From Dryocola clanedunensis (lineage in GTDB: Bacteria; Pseudomonadota; Gammaproteobacteria; Enterobacterales; Enterobacteriaceae), in the NCBI RefSeq assembly GCF_025215155.1, contig NZ_JALHAM010000113.1: a stretch of DNA of 64,000 bases. One strand, 5' to 3'. How positions within the stretch are numbered: the stretch's first letter is position 1; every line of letters starts with the position of its first letter. The position numbers and the translations under genes are program-made. The notes beneath the pieces were generated by a model. That model was given only the letters and a program-made list of their open reading frames with translations, did no database searches and was not told where the DNA came from. This document shows positions 44,907 through 53,211 of the stretch, in pieces.

Positions 44907-45464
44907 TTACCAGGGATAATAAATGTGTTCCGCGTGATCTCTCGCCGCAGCCTCACTTCCTTCAAGGCGTGCCGCCACCGTCAGAGCGAAATCAAACACC
45001 TTGCCTAATCCTCTGCCGCTGATGAGATTACCGTCCTCTACGACGTCCTCGTCCACGTAAACACCGTCCGTGACCTGCTGCCATAAATCCCCGGAGCAGA
45101 CGTATCGGCGGCCTTTCAGCAGGCCGTTACCGGCCAGCACACGGGCGGCAGCGGAACAGATTGGGCAGATGAATTTACCCAACTCGTCGTGACGCCGCAC
45201 AAACCCGATAACGCCAGCATTTTTGGCCAGATTCATGCTGCCATCCGGCCCGCCGGGCAGCACTACCGCGTCGAACGTCGTGTCGAAACTTTCTGCCAGG
45301 GTGGCATCCGCCACCATCGGAATGTTGTGATAGCTGGTCACCGCGCGGGTATCAACACAGGATATCGTGGTCACCCCGATGTTCAGACGGCGTAAAATAT
45401 CAATGGTGACAATGGCTTCCCCTTCTTCGAACCCGGGGGCCAGTAAAACAGCAACATTTTTCAT
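44907..45464 (-). CDS. DJ-1/PfpI family protein (glyoxalase III / deglycase-like)
   Basis: 185 residues: AVLLAPGFEEGEAIVTIDIL (conserved Glu), AVVLPGGPDGSMNL, and FICPICSAARVLAG-type nucleophile elbow (here ICSAAARVL with the reactive Cys), ending DHAEHIYYPW. Closest to the YajL/DJ-1 group; proposed roles are handling of dicarbonyls or oxidative stress. Lies just downstream of the GH88 operon on the same strand (gap ~20 bases), so it may be its last gene. Confidence 0.82.
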   Translation of the reverse strand: MKNVAVLLAPGFEEGEAIVTIDILRRLNIGVTTISCVDTRAVTSYHNIPMVADATLAESFDTTFDAVVLPGGPDGSMNLAKNAGVIGFVRRHDELGKFICPICSAAARVLAGNGLLKGRRYVCSGDLWQQVTDGVYVDEDVVEDGNLISGRGLGKVFDFALTVAARLEGSEAAARDHAEHIYYPW

Positions 45465-45487
45465 ACCGCTTTCCTTTGCTTAATAAA

Positions 45488-46678
45488 TTACCAGTAGGGA
45501 TACCAGATCTGGCGCAGTCGGGCCAGCGCTTCCAGATAGAAATAGTCGCCCCAGCTGCAGCACTGATCGACGCCCTTGCCGCTCGCCATGTGGTAAACGG
45601 AGTGCTTCAGCAGGCCTTCGGTTGGCTCATCATCACCGGCCAGGTAGTTATCGGTCAGCGACTGGACGATGCGCAGCGCCATCTCTTCGTAGTGGGCACG
45701 ATGCTCATCGAGCGTCGGCAATGCCTTGACGAGTTCCAGCAGGCCGCAGGCCGCGATGGCGCAGGCGGAGCTGTCGCGTATCGCATCAGTGCCGAGCAGC
45801 GCCAGATCCCAGTGGCAGACATCATCTTCCGGCAGGCGGTTGATGAAGTAGTGCGCCAGACTCCGTGAAAGCTCCACCATACTGTGGTCGCCGGTGTGCT
45901 GGTAGCTGAGCAGGAAACCGTAGATGCCCCACGCCTGGCCGCGTGACCAGCAGGAGGTGTCGCTGTAGCCCTGGTGGGTATTGCCAAAACGCGGCTCGCC
46001 GGTTTTCACATCCATATAGTAGGTGTGGTAAGTCGACGAATCCTCGCGAACGATGTACTTAGCGGCCTGTTCAGCATGGGCCGTCGCCGCCTGCGCGTAG
46101 CGCTGGTCGCCGGTTTGTTCCGTCGCCCAGTAGAGCAGCGGCAGGTTCATGTTGCAGTCGATGATCATCCGCCCCTGCTGCTCCGGATCGTTCAAATCTC
46201 CCCACGCCTGAATGATTTTCGCCACCGGGTTAAAGCGCTCCATCAGCGTTTCGGCGGCCAGCAGCGCCGACCGGCGGGCGGCCTCATTGCCCGTTAAGCG
46301 CCATGCGCTGACGCAGGAGAGCGAATAAAGGAAGCCCAGATCGTGGGTTGCCGTATCAATGCGTTTTTCGATACGGTTAGCGAACGAAGGCAGATAGCGC
46401 TCGGCGGCCTCACGGTATTTCTGATTACCGGTCATCTCCCACGCCAGCCACAGCTGGCCTGGCCAGAAGCTCGTCGTCCACTCCACGTTTTCCGAACGCG
46501 GCCAGATACCGTTTTCGCACGCCTCACCCGGGAACTTATCGCCAAAAGCAACGATGTTTTTATCCAGCTTGCGCGTCACGCGGGCCAGCGCATCATCCAG
46601 CTTCTGGCGTAGGCGAAGCCTGTCAACCTGGTGCAATTCCACGGGGCGCAGGGCTTCAGCGATCACTGTCTTGGTCAT
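45488..46678 (-). CDS. GH88 unsaturated glucuronyl hydrolase
   Basis: 396 residues from ATG 46678 (AGGAG ahead). Catalytic pattern of GH88: THDLGFLYSLSCVSAW (first Asp) and GRMIIDCNMNLPLLYWA (second Asp), with ENVEWTTSFWPGQLWLAWE, QGYSDTSCWSRGQAWGIYG and DSSACAIAACGLLEL. It cleaves the unsaturated uronyl residue off disaccharides released by polysaccharide lyases (glycosaminoglycan or similar glycans) in the cytoplasm. Third gene after DUF2264 and a LacY-type symporter. Confidence 0.87.
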   Translation of the reverse strand: MTKTVIAEALRPVELHQVDRLRLRQKLDDALARVTRKLDKNIVAFGDKFPGEACENGIWPRSENVEWTTSFWPGQLWLAWEMTGNQKYREAAERYLPSFANRIEKRIDTATHDLGFLYSLSCVSAWRLTGNEAARRSALLAAETLMERFNPVAKIIQAWGDLNDPEQQGRMIIDCNMNLPLLYWATEQTGDQRYAQAATAHAEQAAKYIVREDSSTYHTYYMDVKTGEPRFGNTHQGYSDTSCWSRGQAWGIYGFLLSYQHTGDHSMVELSRSLAHYFINRLPEDDVCHWDLALLGTDAIRDSSACAIAACGLLELVKALPTLDEHRAHYEEMALRIVQSLTDNYLAGDDEPTEGLLKHSVYHMASGKGVDQCCSWGDYFYLEALARLRQIWYPYW

Positions 46679-46691
46679 AACAACTCCTGAA

Positions 46692-47972
46692 TTAATGTCT
46701 GGACGGTTCAACAGGGGCGGCGTCTAGGGCCGGAGAAAAAGTTCGCGATTCGTCCCGCGTTGACTGGCAGCGCGAAAGCGTAAAGGCGGAAATCAGGGTA
46801 AACAGCAGCGCGCAGCAGCCCATGATCAAATAGGTGTGCTCGAAGCCGATTTTGTCGTAGAGATAGCCCGCAGGCGGCGCGACCACAATCGATCCCACGT
46901 AGATCATCGCCTGGTAGCCCAGCAGGTACATGGTGGCGTTAACCCTTTTGTCGAAGTGTTCGGCGATGTACTTAAAGACTGAGATCAGCAGCAGCGCAAT
47001 CTCTACGCCGTAGAACGGCTTGATGATGGAGATGATAACCGGGTCATTCGTGAGGCCAGAAGCAATCAGCCTTGCGCCCACCACGCAGCCGCAGAACAGC
47101 AGGCCGCGTTTGGCACCGAAATGGTTAACCAGCAGCGGAATGAACATCATCATCACGAACTCCATGCCCGACTGCACGGTGCTCAGGTAGCCATACCAGG
47201 CGTTGCCCTGTTCTTTGGTGGCGAAGAACGAAACGAAATAGCGCGGGAACTGCTGCTCGGCGATAAACATCATCCACGCCACGCCCGCCACATAGAGGCT
47301 GAACATCCAGAACTTGCGGTTTTTCAGCAGCGTCAGCACGTCGACAAAGACGATTTTATTGGCGGAGAGCACGCTGTTATTGCGCAGCTGCTCGTCACCG
47401 ATTTTCAGGCTGATGAGCACCAGCAGCATCAGCACTGACGTAGTACTGCTGACCAGGAAATTTGCCAGCGGCGTGAAGTTAAACAGCAGCCCGGAGACGG
47501 AGGCGGCCACGGCCCAGCCGAGCGATCCCCACATGCGGATGCGGCCAAATTCCAGTCCGTACAGGCGGCTGAAACGATCTGCATAAGATTCAGATGCCGC
47601 CACGCCCGCATACCAGCCCAGGCTCAAATAGAGCGCGCCGATGACAATGCCAATCGTGGTGTGGCTAAGCAGCAGCGGCTGATAAACGGTGACGAAGAAC
47701 GGCGCCATTAACGCCGAGACGGCGCAGACAAAATAGAGCAGCCATTTGCTCATGCCTATCTTGTCCATGATGTAGCCGTAAACCGGCTTGAGGATCACCG
47801 CAAAGACGCCGTTTATGGCGAACACGCTGCCGATGGTGATGCTGTCTAACCCTACCTTCTGGCTCAGCCACAGGGCGTAAAGCCCGAAGCTTGAGGACCA
47901 GGTGAAGAAGTAGAGGAAGATAAAGGTGCTCATTTTGATTTGCGCGGTGCGCACGGTGGATGCAGCAGTCAT
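46692..47972 (-). CDS. MFS oligosaccharide:H+ symporter (LacY family)
   Basis: 426 residues, 12 membrane segments; FLYFFTWSSSFGLYALWL, GFAxx-type loops and FGRIRMWGSLGWAVAAS match the oligosaccharide:H+ symporter (LacY/RafB/CscB) family. Likely imports the disaccharide cut by the GH88 enzyme encoded next. Start overlaps the DUF2264 stop (ATGA). Confidence 0.83.
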   Translation of the reverse strand: MTAASTVRTAQIKMSTFIFLYFFTWSSSFGLYALWLSQKVGLDSITIGSVFAINGVFAVILKPVYGYIMDKIGMSKWLLYFVCAVSALMAPFFVTVYQPLLLSHTTIGIVIGALYLSLGWYAGVAASESYADRFSRLYGLEFGRIRMWGSLGWAVAASVSGLLFNFTPLANFLVSSTTSVLMLLVLISLKIGDEQLRNNSVLSANKIVFVDVLTLLKNRKFWMFSLYVAGVAWMMFIAEQQFPRYFVSFFATKEQGNAWYGYLSTVQSGMEFVMMMFIPLLVNHFGAKRGLLFCGCVVGARLIASGLTNDPVIISIIKPFYGVEIALLLISVFKYIAEHFDKRVNATMYLLGYQAMIYVGSIVVAPPAGYLYDKIGFEHTYLIMGCCALLFTLISAFTLSRCQSTRDESRTFSPALDAAPVEPSRH

Positions 47973-49807
47973 AGGGTGTTCTCCGGGGCCAGCGTGAGAG
48001 ATCTTTCTTCCTGTGCCGTCACGAAGCGTACAGCGTCATCGCGGATGAGGGCCTGTGGGCAAGAGTGCGCGTTGAACTCGTCGGGGTTGCCTGCCCAGAC
48101 CGCGCTTATCAGCAGATGTTTGCCAGGCGTTAATTCACCGTGAAGTACCGGAACGGCAGCGCGTTCGGCAAACAAAAGATTGCTGTTCGGTGGGGTTAAA
48201 ACCTGCTCGCCGCGACGCCTTTGCTGACTTAAGCAGAAGATGGCAGATGCGTCCGTTGCGCTCGTGAGCTGGCAGCTACCCTGCCCACCCTGCGTCTCGG
48301 GCTGCGGCCGGTTCGGGATGCTGAATCCACCTTCTGCCGTATCCAGCCCGCGGGCCGTATCAACGTGGTGAATGCGTATCTGCCAGTCACCCAGCGGCAT
48401 TAGCCAGGTATCGATGGTCACGTCATGCCACGGCTGCCAGCGGCAGTAAATCATGCCGTCCGCCGTGGTGACGTTCCTGCAGTCGCGGCGTCCGCGCCAG
48501 TAGCTGTCTTTCTCGGACAGCAGCAGCATCGAATCCGCCGCCGCATGGTTCAGCCCAAACCGTCCGCGCTCAATGGTAAAACCGTAGCGGGTGGAATAAG
48601 CAAACTTGCAGTATTTGGCCTCGGTATTGACGAAGTTGTTCAGCTCAAGCTGCCCGGAAGTGAGCATCCACAGGTGATCGGGCTGGTGAACCACAATCTG
48701 ATCGGCACGGGGGATACTGTGCTGTTTTGCCCGCTCGGGCAGCGGTAGCTCTTCCGCCTGCCAGAAGACATCGTTCTCGCTCAGCGCCAGCACCAGCATG
48801 GTTTTCATGCCCCAGTAAGGGGAGCCAGGAGCGTTATAATCCTCCGCCATAATCAGGTTCGGATAGCTGTAGCCCACGCTCAGCACGCCGTCTCGGTCGA
48901 ACAGCGGCTGTTTAAGCCACCAGCGCAGATGCCGCAGCACGATGCCTTTCACCACGCCCGGGGAATAAACCTCCAGCCCGGCAAACGCGGCGGCGCTCCA
49001 GAACGCCCCCTGGGCAAAGCGGTAGGTCAGGCTGCGGCCAAAAGGAATGGCGGCCCCATCATCGGCGAAGAAATGGATAAAATCAGCGGCAAACAGCGTG
49101 GCGCGCTGGCGCAGTTCTGCGCAGCGGTTTGGGTCAACGTCGGCCATCAGCTTCGAGTAAATCAGGCCGTAGAAATGGAAGCCCATGGAAATATAGTAAT
49201 CCCGCGGCCTGCCCGGCCCGTCGGAATACCAGCCGTCGCCCAGGTAGTACGCTTCCATGGCGGCGAAATGCTTTTCCAGCGCCCCGAGATTCGTCTGCAT
49301 TCCCGCATGGTGAAAGCCGACCTGCACCAGAATCGGGAAGAAGTGCCAGTTGTTGTCCGGGATCGCCTGCTCTTCGCTCTGCTTTAGCCAGCGCCAGAGA
49401 TTCTCTTTCTCAGGCTCGCTGAAGTGGGCAAGCACGGTGTCACCCGCCAGCGCCAGCAGCAGGCCGTAGGCGGCCATTTCCACAATGCGCTGGTCGTACG
49501 GTTCAACTTCGCCCCAGTAATCCGCGTGCTGCGGGCTGGTGCCGTTTTTGATCGCCTGGAGATAAAAAGAGAACTGTTGCGGCTCGCTGCCACCCGCCAG
49601 CAGCGGCGTAACGCCCCACAGCAGGCGCGAGAAGGTTTCCATATTGGCAATATGCTGCCCGTAGTGCGCCGTGAAGTTCGCGAGGTCAACGCGGCTGGCA
49701 TCATTTTTAAAGAATGGCGTCACCGCGCCGAGCAGCTCCTGAACCAGCAGCTGAACATCATTTCGGCTTTTCAGCGGGTTACGCAGGGTAATATTATCAG
49801 GTTGCAC
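47969..49807 (-). CDS. DUF2264 domain protein
   Basis: 612 residues. N-terminal ~350 residues fit DUF2264 (NMETFSRLLWGVTPLLAGG, YWGEVEPYDQRIVEMAAYGL, DNNWHFFPILVQVGFHHAG, DGPGRPRDYYISMGFHFYGL), a domain with an (alpha/alpha)6-like look often beside GH88/GH105 genes; the rest is a beta-rich C-terminal part. No signal peptide. GTG start behind GGGAGGA. Probably a glycoside hydrolase or lyase-like enzyme; reaction unknown. First gene of the operon. Confidence 0.82.
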   Translation of the reverse strand: MQPDNITLRNPLKSRNDVQLLVQELLGAVTPFFKNDASRVDLANFTAHYGQHIANMETFSRLLWGVTPLLAGGSEPQQFSFYLQAIKNGTSPQHADYWGEVEPYDQRIVEMAAYGLLLALAGDTVLAHFSEPEKENLWRWLKQSEEQAIPDNNWHFFPILVQVGFHHAGMQTNLGALEKHFAAMEAYYLGDGWYSDGPGRPRDYYISMGFHFYGLIYSKLMADVDPNRCAELRQRATLFAADFIHFFADDGAAIPFGRSLTYRFAQGAFWSAAAFAGLEVYSPGVVKGIVLRHLRWWLKQPLFDRDGVLSVGYSYPNLIMAEDYNAPGSPYWGMKTMLVLALSENDVFWQAEELPLPERAKQHSIPRADQIVVHQPDHLWMLTSGQLELNNFVNTEAKYCKFAYSTRYGFTIERGRFGLNHAAADSMLLLSEKDSYWRGRRDCRNVTTADGMIYCRWQPWHDVTIDTWLMPLGDWQIRIHHVDTARGLDTAEGGFSIPNRPQPETQGGQGSCQLTSATDASAIFCLSQQRRRGEQVLTPPNSNLLFAERAAVPVLHGELTPGKHLLISAVWAGNPDEFNAHSCPQALIRDDAVRFVTAQEERSLTLAPENTL

Positions 49808-49918
49808 AAGGTCCTCCCGTCATTGAACGAGAACGAGATAAGTTATTGTTATTTGGCTTGTCTAAACGAGTTGATACGACATCGAGGCAAAGAGTAGCTG
49901 CTTTTGTTCCGGGCGCTG

Positions 49919-49934
49919 AGTGAGCAGGCTCACA
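49919..49934. promoter_or_regulatory. CRP-like site between DUF2264 operon and AraC gene
   Basis: AGTGAGCAGGCTCACA matches TGTGA-N6-TCACA at nine of ten fixed positions. It sits 112 bases before the DUF2264 operon start and 104 bases before the AraC-family gene, consistent with catabolite control of a sugar locus. Confidence 0.6.
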
Positions 49935-50037
49935 AATTTAAACCGCCATTTCATTTTCAGTGGATTTTTGCCACCGGACGGGCAATAAATTGCAAATGAT
50001 GGCGTAAAAATTTAAATCTGTTGTCCTGGAGGCATCG

Positions 50038-50892
50038 ATGAGCACAGAGCAGCGCCTTGAGAGGATTACGCTCGACAAGCGGGCTATCTCATTTAATCGT
50101 CTTTGGACCACCAGCGCGGCTTATTATCACTGGCACCAGTGCGTGGAGCTGCTTTATATCTCCAGCGGCTACGGTATTGTGGTGGTGGATAACCAGCACT
50201 ACACCGCCAGACCCGGGCGGCTGTTTATCTTCCCGCCCTTCCGCCTGCATAAGGTGCAGGTGGAAAACAGTGACAAAAATCGCTACCACCGCACCACCAT
50301 GCACATTGAACAATCCGTGGTGGAGAGCGCATTAACGCATTTCCCCCGCCATCAGGCTCAGTTTGCCGCGCTTGCTGCCAGTAATGTTCCGGCCCAGGTG
50401 TACGACCTGAGCGAACATGGAAACTTCATGGAACGCATTCTTGAACAGTTCTACGATCTCGGCCACGACGGGCAAATGCCCGCCAGCGAGGTTGCTTTTC
50501 TGGTGATGCAAATCATTGGCTTCCTGCCCGCTCAGCCACAGCCGCTGGCCCCGACGCAGCAGACCGTGGCCTCACGCATCATGAGCTGGGTGGAGGCGAA
50601 CTACGCCAGTAAGTTTTCACTTGATGAGCTTGCGTCGGCGCTGGGCCTGTCGCGCAGCTATACCTCGAGGATCTTCCGGCAGCAGACCGGCGGCAGTATC
50701 CATGAATATCTGCTGACGCGCCGGATCAAGCGCAGCTGCGATCTGCTGCGCAACACCGCGCTAAGTGTGGATGACATCGCCGATGCGGTTGGCTTTAGCG
50801 AAGTGACCTATTTTATTACCTGTTTTAAGAAACTCATGCATCAGACGCCGCTGAGGTACCGCAAGGCAAGCCAGACGCGCAGCCCGGTATAA
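50038..50892 (+). CDS. AraC-family transcriptional regulator of the glycan locus
   Basis: 284 residues: N-terminal cupin sensor (YYHWHQCVELLYISSGYGIV, RLFIFPPFRLHKVQV) and C-terminal double HTH (FSLDELASALGLSRSYTSRI, SVDDIADAVGFSEVTYFITC, TPLRYRK). Divergent from the DUF2264-symporter-GH88 operon across a 230-base region, so the likely local activator responding to an oligosaccharide. Confidence 0.85.
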   Translation: MSTEQRLERITLDKRAISFNRLWTTSAAYYHWHQCVELLYISSGYGIVVVDNQHYTARPGRLFIFPPFRLHKVQVENSDKNRYHRTTMHIEQSVVESALTHFPRHQAQFAALAASNVPAQVYDLSEHGNFMERILEQFYDLGHDGQMPASEVAFLVMQIIGFLPAQPQPLAPTQQTVASRIMSWVEANYASKFSLDELASALGLSRSYTSRIFRQQTGGSIHEYLLTRRIKRSCDLLRNTALSVDDIADAVGFSEVTYFITCFKKLMHQTPLRYRKASQTRSPV

Positions 50893-51016
50893 ATTGTTAA
50901 CACGTTGTTATCAAGTAATTGTTTTTATTATCATTTAACAAATCAGATCTGAGTCGCAAAGATAATCCTTACATTTTGTAATGCTGACCGGCAGGGCAAT
51001 TTTTTAAAGGATTATC

Positions 51017-52360
51017 ATGATTACCATCGAGTTTATCGTCATTATTTTATGTCTGCTGGCAGGCACCCGCTTTGGCGGTATGGGGCTGGGTTTAATCAGC
51101 GGCATCGGCCTGTTTATTCTGACCTTTATCTTCGGGCTGCAGCCGGGTAAACCGCCGGTTGATGTCATGCTGACCATTCTGGCCGTGATCGGCTGTGCCG
51201 CCACGCTGCAAACGGCGGGTGGTCTCAACGTCATGATGCAGTTTGCTGAGCGCCTGCTGCGCAAGCACCCGCAGCACATCACCCTGCTCGCCCCTTTCAC
51301 CACCTGGATGCTGACTTTCCTGTGCGGTACCGGGCACGTGGTGTACACGATGTTTCCGATAATCGGGGATATCGCCCTGAAAAAAGGCATCCGCCCGGAG
51401 CGCCCGATGGCCGTGGCCTCCATTGCCTCGCAGATGGCGATCACCGCCTCGCCGGTCTCGGTGGCCGTGGTATCGCTGGTGTCAATTCTGGCGGCTGGCC
51501 ACGGTATTGGTCGCGTCTGGGGCATTCTCGAAATCCTTTCCGTCTCCGTTCCGGCCTCGTTATTTGGCGTGCTGATAGCCGCGCTCTGGAGCCTGCGCCG
51601 CGGTAAAGACCTGGCGGACGACGAAGAGTTTCAGGCCAAAATTGCCGACCCCAAACAGCGGGAGTTTATTTACGGCAGCAGCGAAACGCTGATGAACCAG
51701 ACCTTCCCGAAGCAGGCGTACTGGTCAACGTGGATTTTCTTTGCGGGTATCCTGGTCGTGGTTCTGCTTGGTGCCCTTCCTCAGCTACGTCCAGCCTTCG
51801 AAGTCAAAGGCGTACTGAAGCCGCTGTCTATGAACCTGGTCATTCAGATGATGATGCTGATTGCCGGAGCGGTGATGCTGGTGGTGTGTAAGGTCAACGC
51901 GACAGCCATATCAAACGGCGCGGTCTTTAAAGCGGGGATGGTGGCGATTTTCTCGGTCTTCGGCGTGGCGTGGATGAGCGATACCTTCTTTCAGGCGCAT
52001 CTGGACGAGCTGAAAATGGCGCTGGAAGGCGTGGTGAAAAGCCACCCGTGGACCTACGCAATAGTGCTGTTTCTGGTATCAAAACTGGTGAACAGCCAGG
52101 CCGCTGCGCTGACGGCAGTCGCCCCGATGGGGCTGATGCTGGGCGTGGAGCCGAAAATGCTGATTGCCTTCTTCCCTGCGTCCTACGGCTATTTTGTCCT
52201 GCCCACCTACCCAAGCGATCTCGCCTGTATCGGCTTTGACCGTTCGGGCACTACCCGAATCGGCAAGTTCATCATCAACCATAGCTTTATCCTGCCGGGG
52301 CTTATCGGCGTCAGCTGCGCCTGTGCGGTGAGCTATCTGCTGGTGATGACGTTCTTTTAA
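51017..52360 (+). CDS. Anaerobic C4-dicarboxylate transporter (DcuA/DcuB family)
   Basis: 447 residues, about ten membrane segments; RFGGMGLGLISGIGLFILTF, LTILAVIGCAATLQTAGGLNVMMQ, LLAPFTTWMLTFLCGTGHV, SIASQMAITASPVSVAVV and LPTYPSDLACIGFDRSGTTR parallel DcuA/DcuB. Dcu proteins exchange C4-dicarboxylates such as fumarate and succinate. Distinct from the classical E. coli paralogs in sequence, so substrate is tentative. It follows the AraC gene by 124 bases with no terminator seen. Confidence 0.83.
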   Translation: MITIEFIVIILCLLAGTRFGGMGLGLISGIGLFILTFIFGLQPGKPPVDVMLTILAVIGCAATLQTAGGLNVMMQFAERLLRKHPQHITLLAPFTTWMLTFLCGTGHVVYTMFPIIGDIALKKGIRPERPMAVASIASQMAITASPVSVAVVSLVSILAAGHGIGRVWGILEILSVSVPASLFGVLIAALWSLRRGKDLADDEEFQAKIADPKQREFIYGSSETLMNQTFPKQAYWSTWIFFAGILVVVLLGALPQLRPAFEVKGVLKPLSMNLVIQMMMLIAGAVMLVVCKVNATAISNGAVFKAGMVAIFSVFGVAWMSDTFFQAHLDELKMALEGVVKSHPWTYAIVLFLVSKLVNSQAAALTAVAPMGLMLGVEPKMLIAFFPASYGYFVLPTYPSDLACIGFDRSGTTRIGKFIINHSFILPGLIGVSCACAVSYLLVMTFF

Positions 52361-52365
52361 TAGCC

Positions 52366-52385
52366 CCTTCTCCTGGGGGAGAAGG
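52366..52385. terminator. Hairpin after the Dcu-type gene
   Basis: CCTTCTCC (52366-52373) pairs with GGAGAAGG (52378-52385), loop TGGG, six bases after the stop. No T run follows directly. Confidence 0.55.
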
Positions 52386-52477
52386 TTGGGATGAGGGCGT
52401 CCAAAGTTGCTGGCAAATCAGTGCTCAGCCGCTGTTTGCACTCCCTCACCCTACGCCCCTGGATGGCGTGGGAGTTA

Positions 52478-52729
52478 TTAATGCGCTTCGTTCTGGGGCG
52501 TGAATTTCAGCTCAATCAGCGAAATGGCTTTCTGAATAGCACGGCGGGTCACCGGGTCTGCCGCTGCGGGCTGGTTAGCAAAATCAATCGACTTTAGCTG
52601 CGCGGCCATTTTGTCGCGTACTTCAACCGGCGCTATCACATCAATCACGTCGAGAATTTGTTTTATCACCAGCTGGCAGGCCACCACGTCGGAAACCAGT
52701 TCCTGGTCAGCAGAGAGTTGTTCAGACAT
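52478..52729 (-). CDS. yecJ: YecJ (DUF2766) family protein
   Basis: 83 residues, same length as E. coli YecJ and strongly alike: LSADQELVSDVVACQLVIKQ, ILDVIDVIAPVEVRDKMAAQ, PVTRRAIQKAISLIELKFTP. Small soluble protein of unknown function. It keeps its E. coli place before azuC on the minus strand. Confidence 0.92.
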   Translation of the reverse strand: MSEQLSADQELVSDVVACQLVIKQILDVIDVIAPVEVRDKMAAQLKSIDFANQPAAADPVTRRAIQKAISLIELKFTPQNEAH

Positions 52730-52871
52730 TTTTAATCTCCTGTTTCAATATGCGCGCCATAATACCTGCGGCAGCAATCGCGAGGCAAGATTCCATTCCG
52801 GAGAGCATCGTTTAAATCTTCAGTATGTTTTTCAAAGTGGCTGCTGAAGAAAAACTGCGAATTTCAGGCAC

Positions 52872-52899
52872 AAAAAAACCTGCCGCGGCAGGTTTTTTT
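52872..52899. terminator. Bidirectional terminator after azuC
   Basis: Perfect palindrome: seven A, CCTGCCGCGGCAGG and seven T. On the minus strand it ends the azuC transcript 14 bases after the stop. Confidence 0.95.
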
Positions 52900-52913
52900 A
52901 TCTCGGGACCAGC

Positions 52914-52997
52914 TTAGAACATGCCGCCCGGCGGTACGTCTTTGAAGGTTTTGCAGTAGTTTTCAAACATGCTTTTCAGGATTTTGCGCAATTTCAT
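52914..52997 (-). CDS. azuC: AzuC small protein / AzuCR dual-function RNA
   Basis: 27 residues: MKLRKILKSM, FENYCKTFKD, VPPGGMF. It is nearly the E. coli AzuC peptide, an amphipathic membrane-associated protein encoded by the RNA AzuCR (IsrB), which also acts as a small RNA. GGAGTAG lies six bases before the ATG, and a perfect terminator follows. Two CRP sites upstream fit its known cAMP-CRP control in E. coli. Too short for usual gene callers. Confidence 0.92.
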   Translation of the reverse strand: MKLRKILKSMFENYCKTFKDVPPGGMF

Positions 52998-53048
52998 GGT
53001 CTACTCCGGTTTTTATTTTTGCAGGTGTTGCTCGTTATGTGCCCATAA

Positions 53049-53064
53049 TATGACTTCCATCACA
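53049..53064. promoter_or_regulatory. CRP site, proximal to azuC
   Basis: TATGACTTCCATCACA matches TGTGA-N6-TCACA at nine of ten fixed positions, 52 bases before the azuC ATG. Confidence 0.7.
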
Positions 53065-53078
53065 CAAATCAACCATTT

Positions 53079-53094
53079 TGTGAGGTGAGTCACA
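53079..53094. promoter_or_regulatory. CRP site, distal to azuC (perfect)
   Basis: TGTGAGGTGAGTCACA matches at all ten fixed positions and is exactly 30 bases from the proximal site. It could serve azuC on the minus strand or the DHA2 exporter starting at 53212 on the plus strand. Confidence 0.82.
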
Positions 53095-53211
53095 TGTTTT
53101 ACCTGCCGGTTTAACCGCCCGTTCACATAAAACAGCTTGCAGATCCAACACTTAACGGGTTATTTGTAGCCATACATTTTTAAAACATTATTTTAATTTC
53201 GGGCGGCTATC

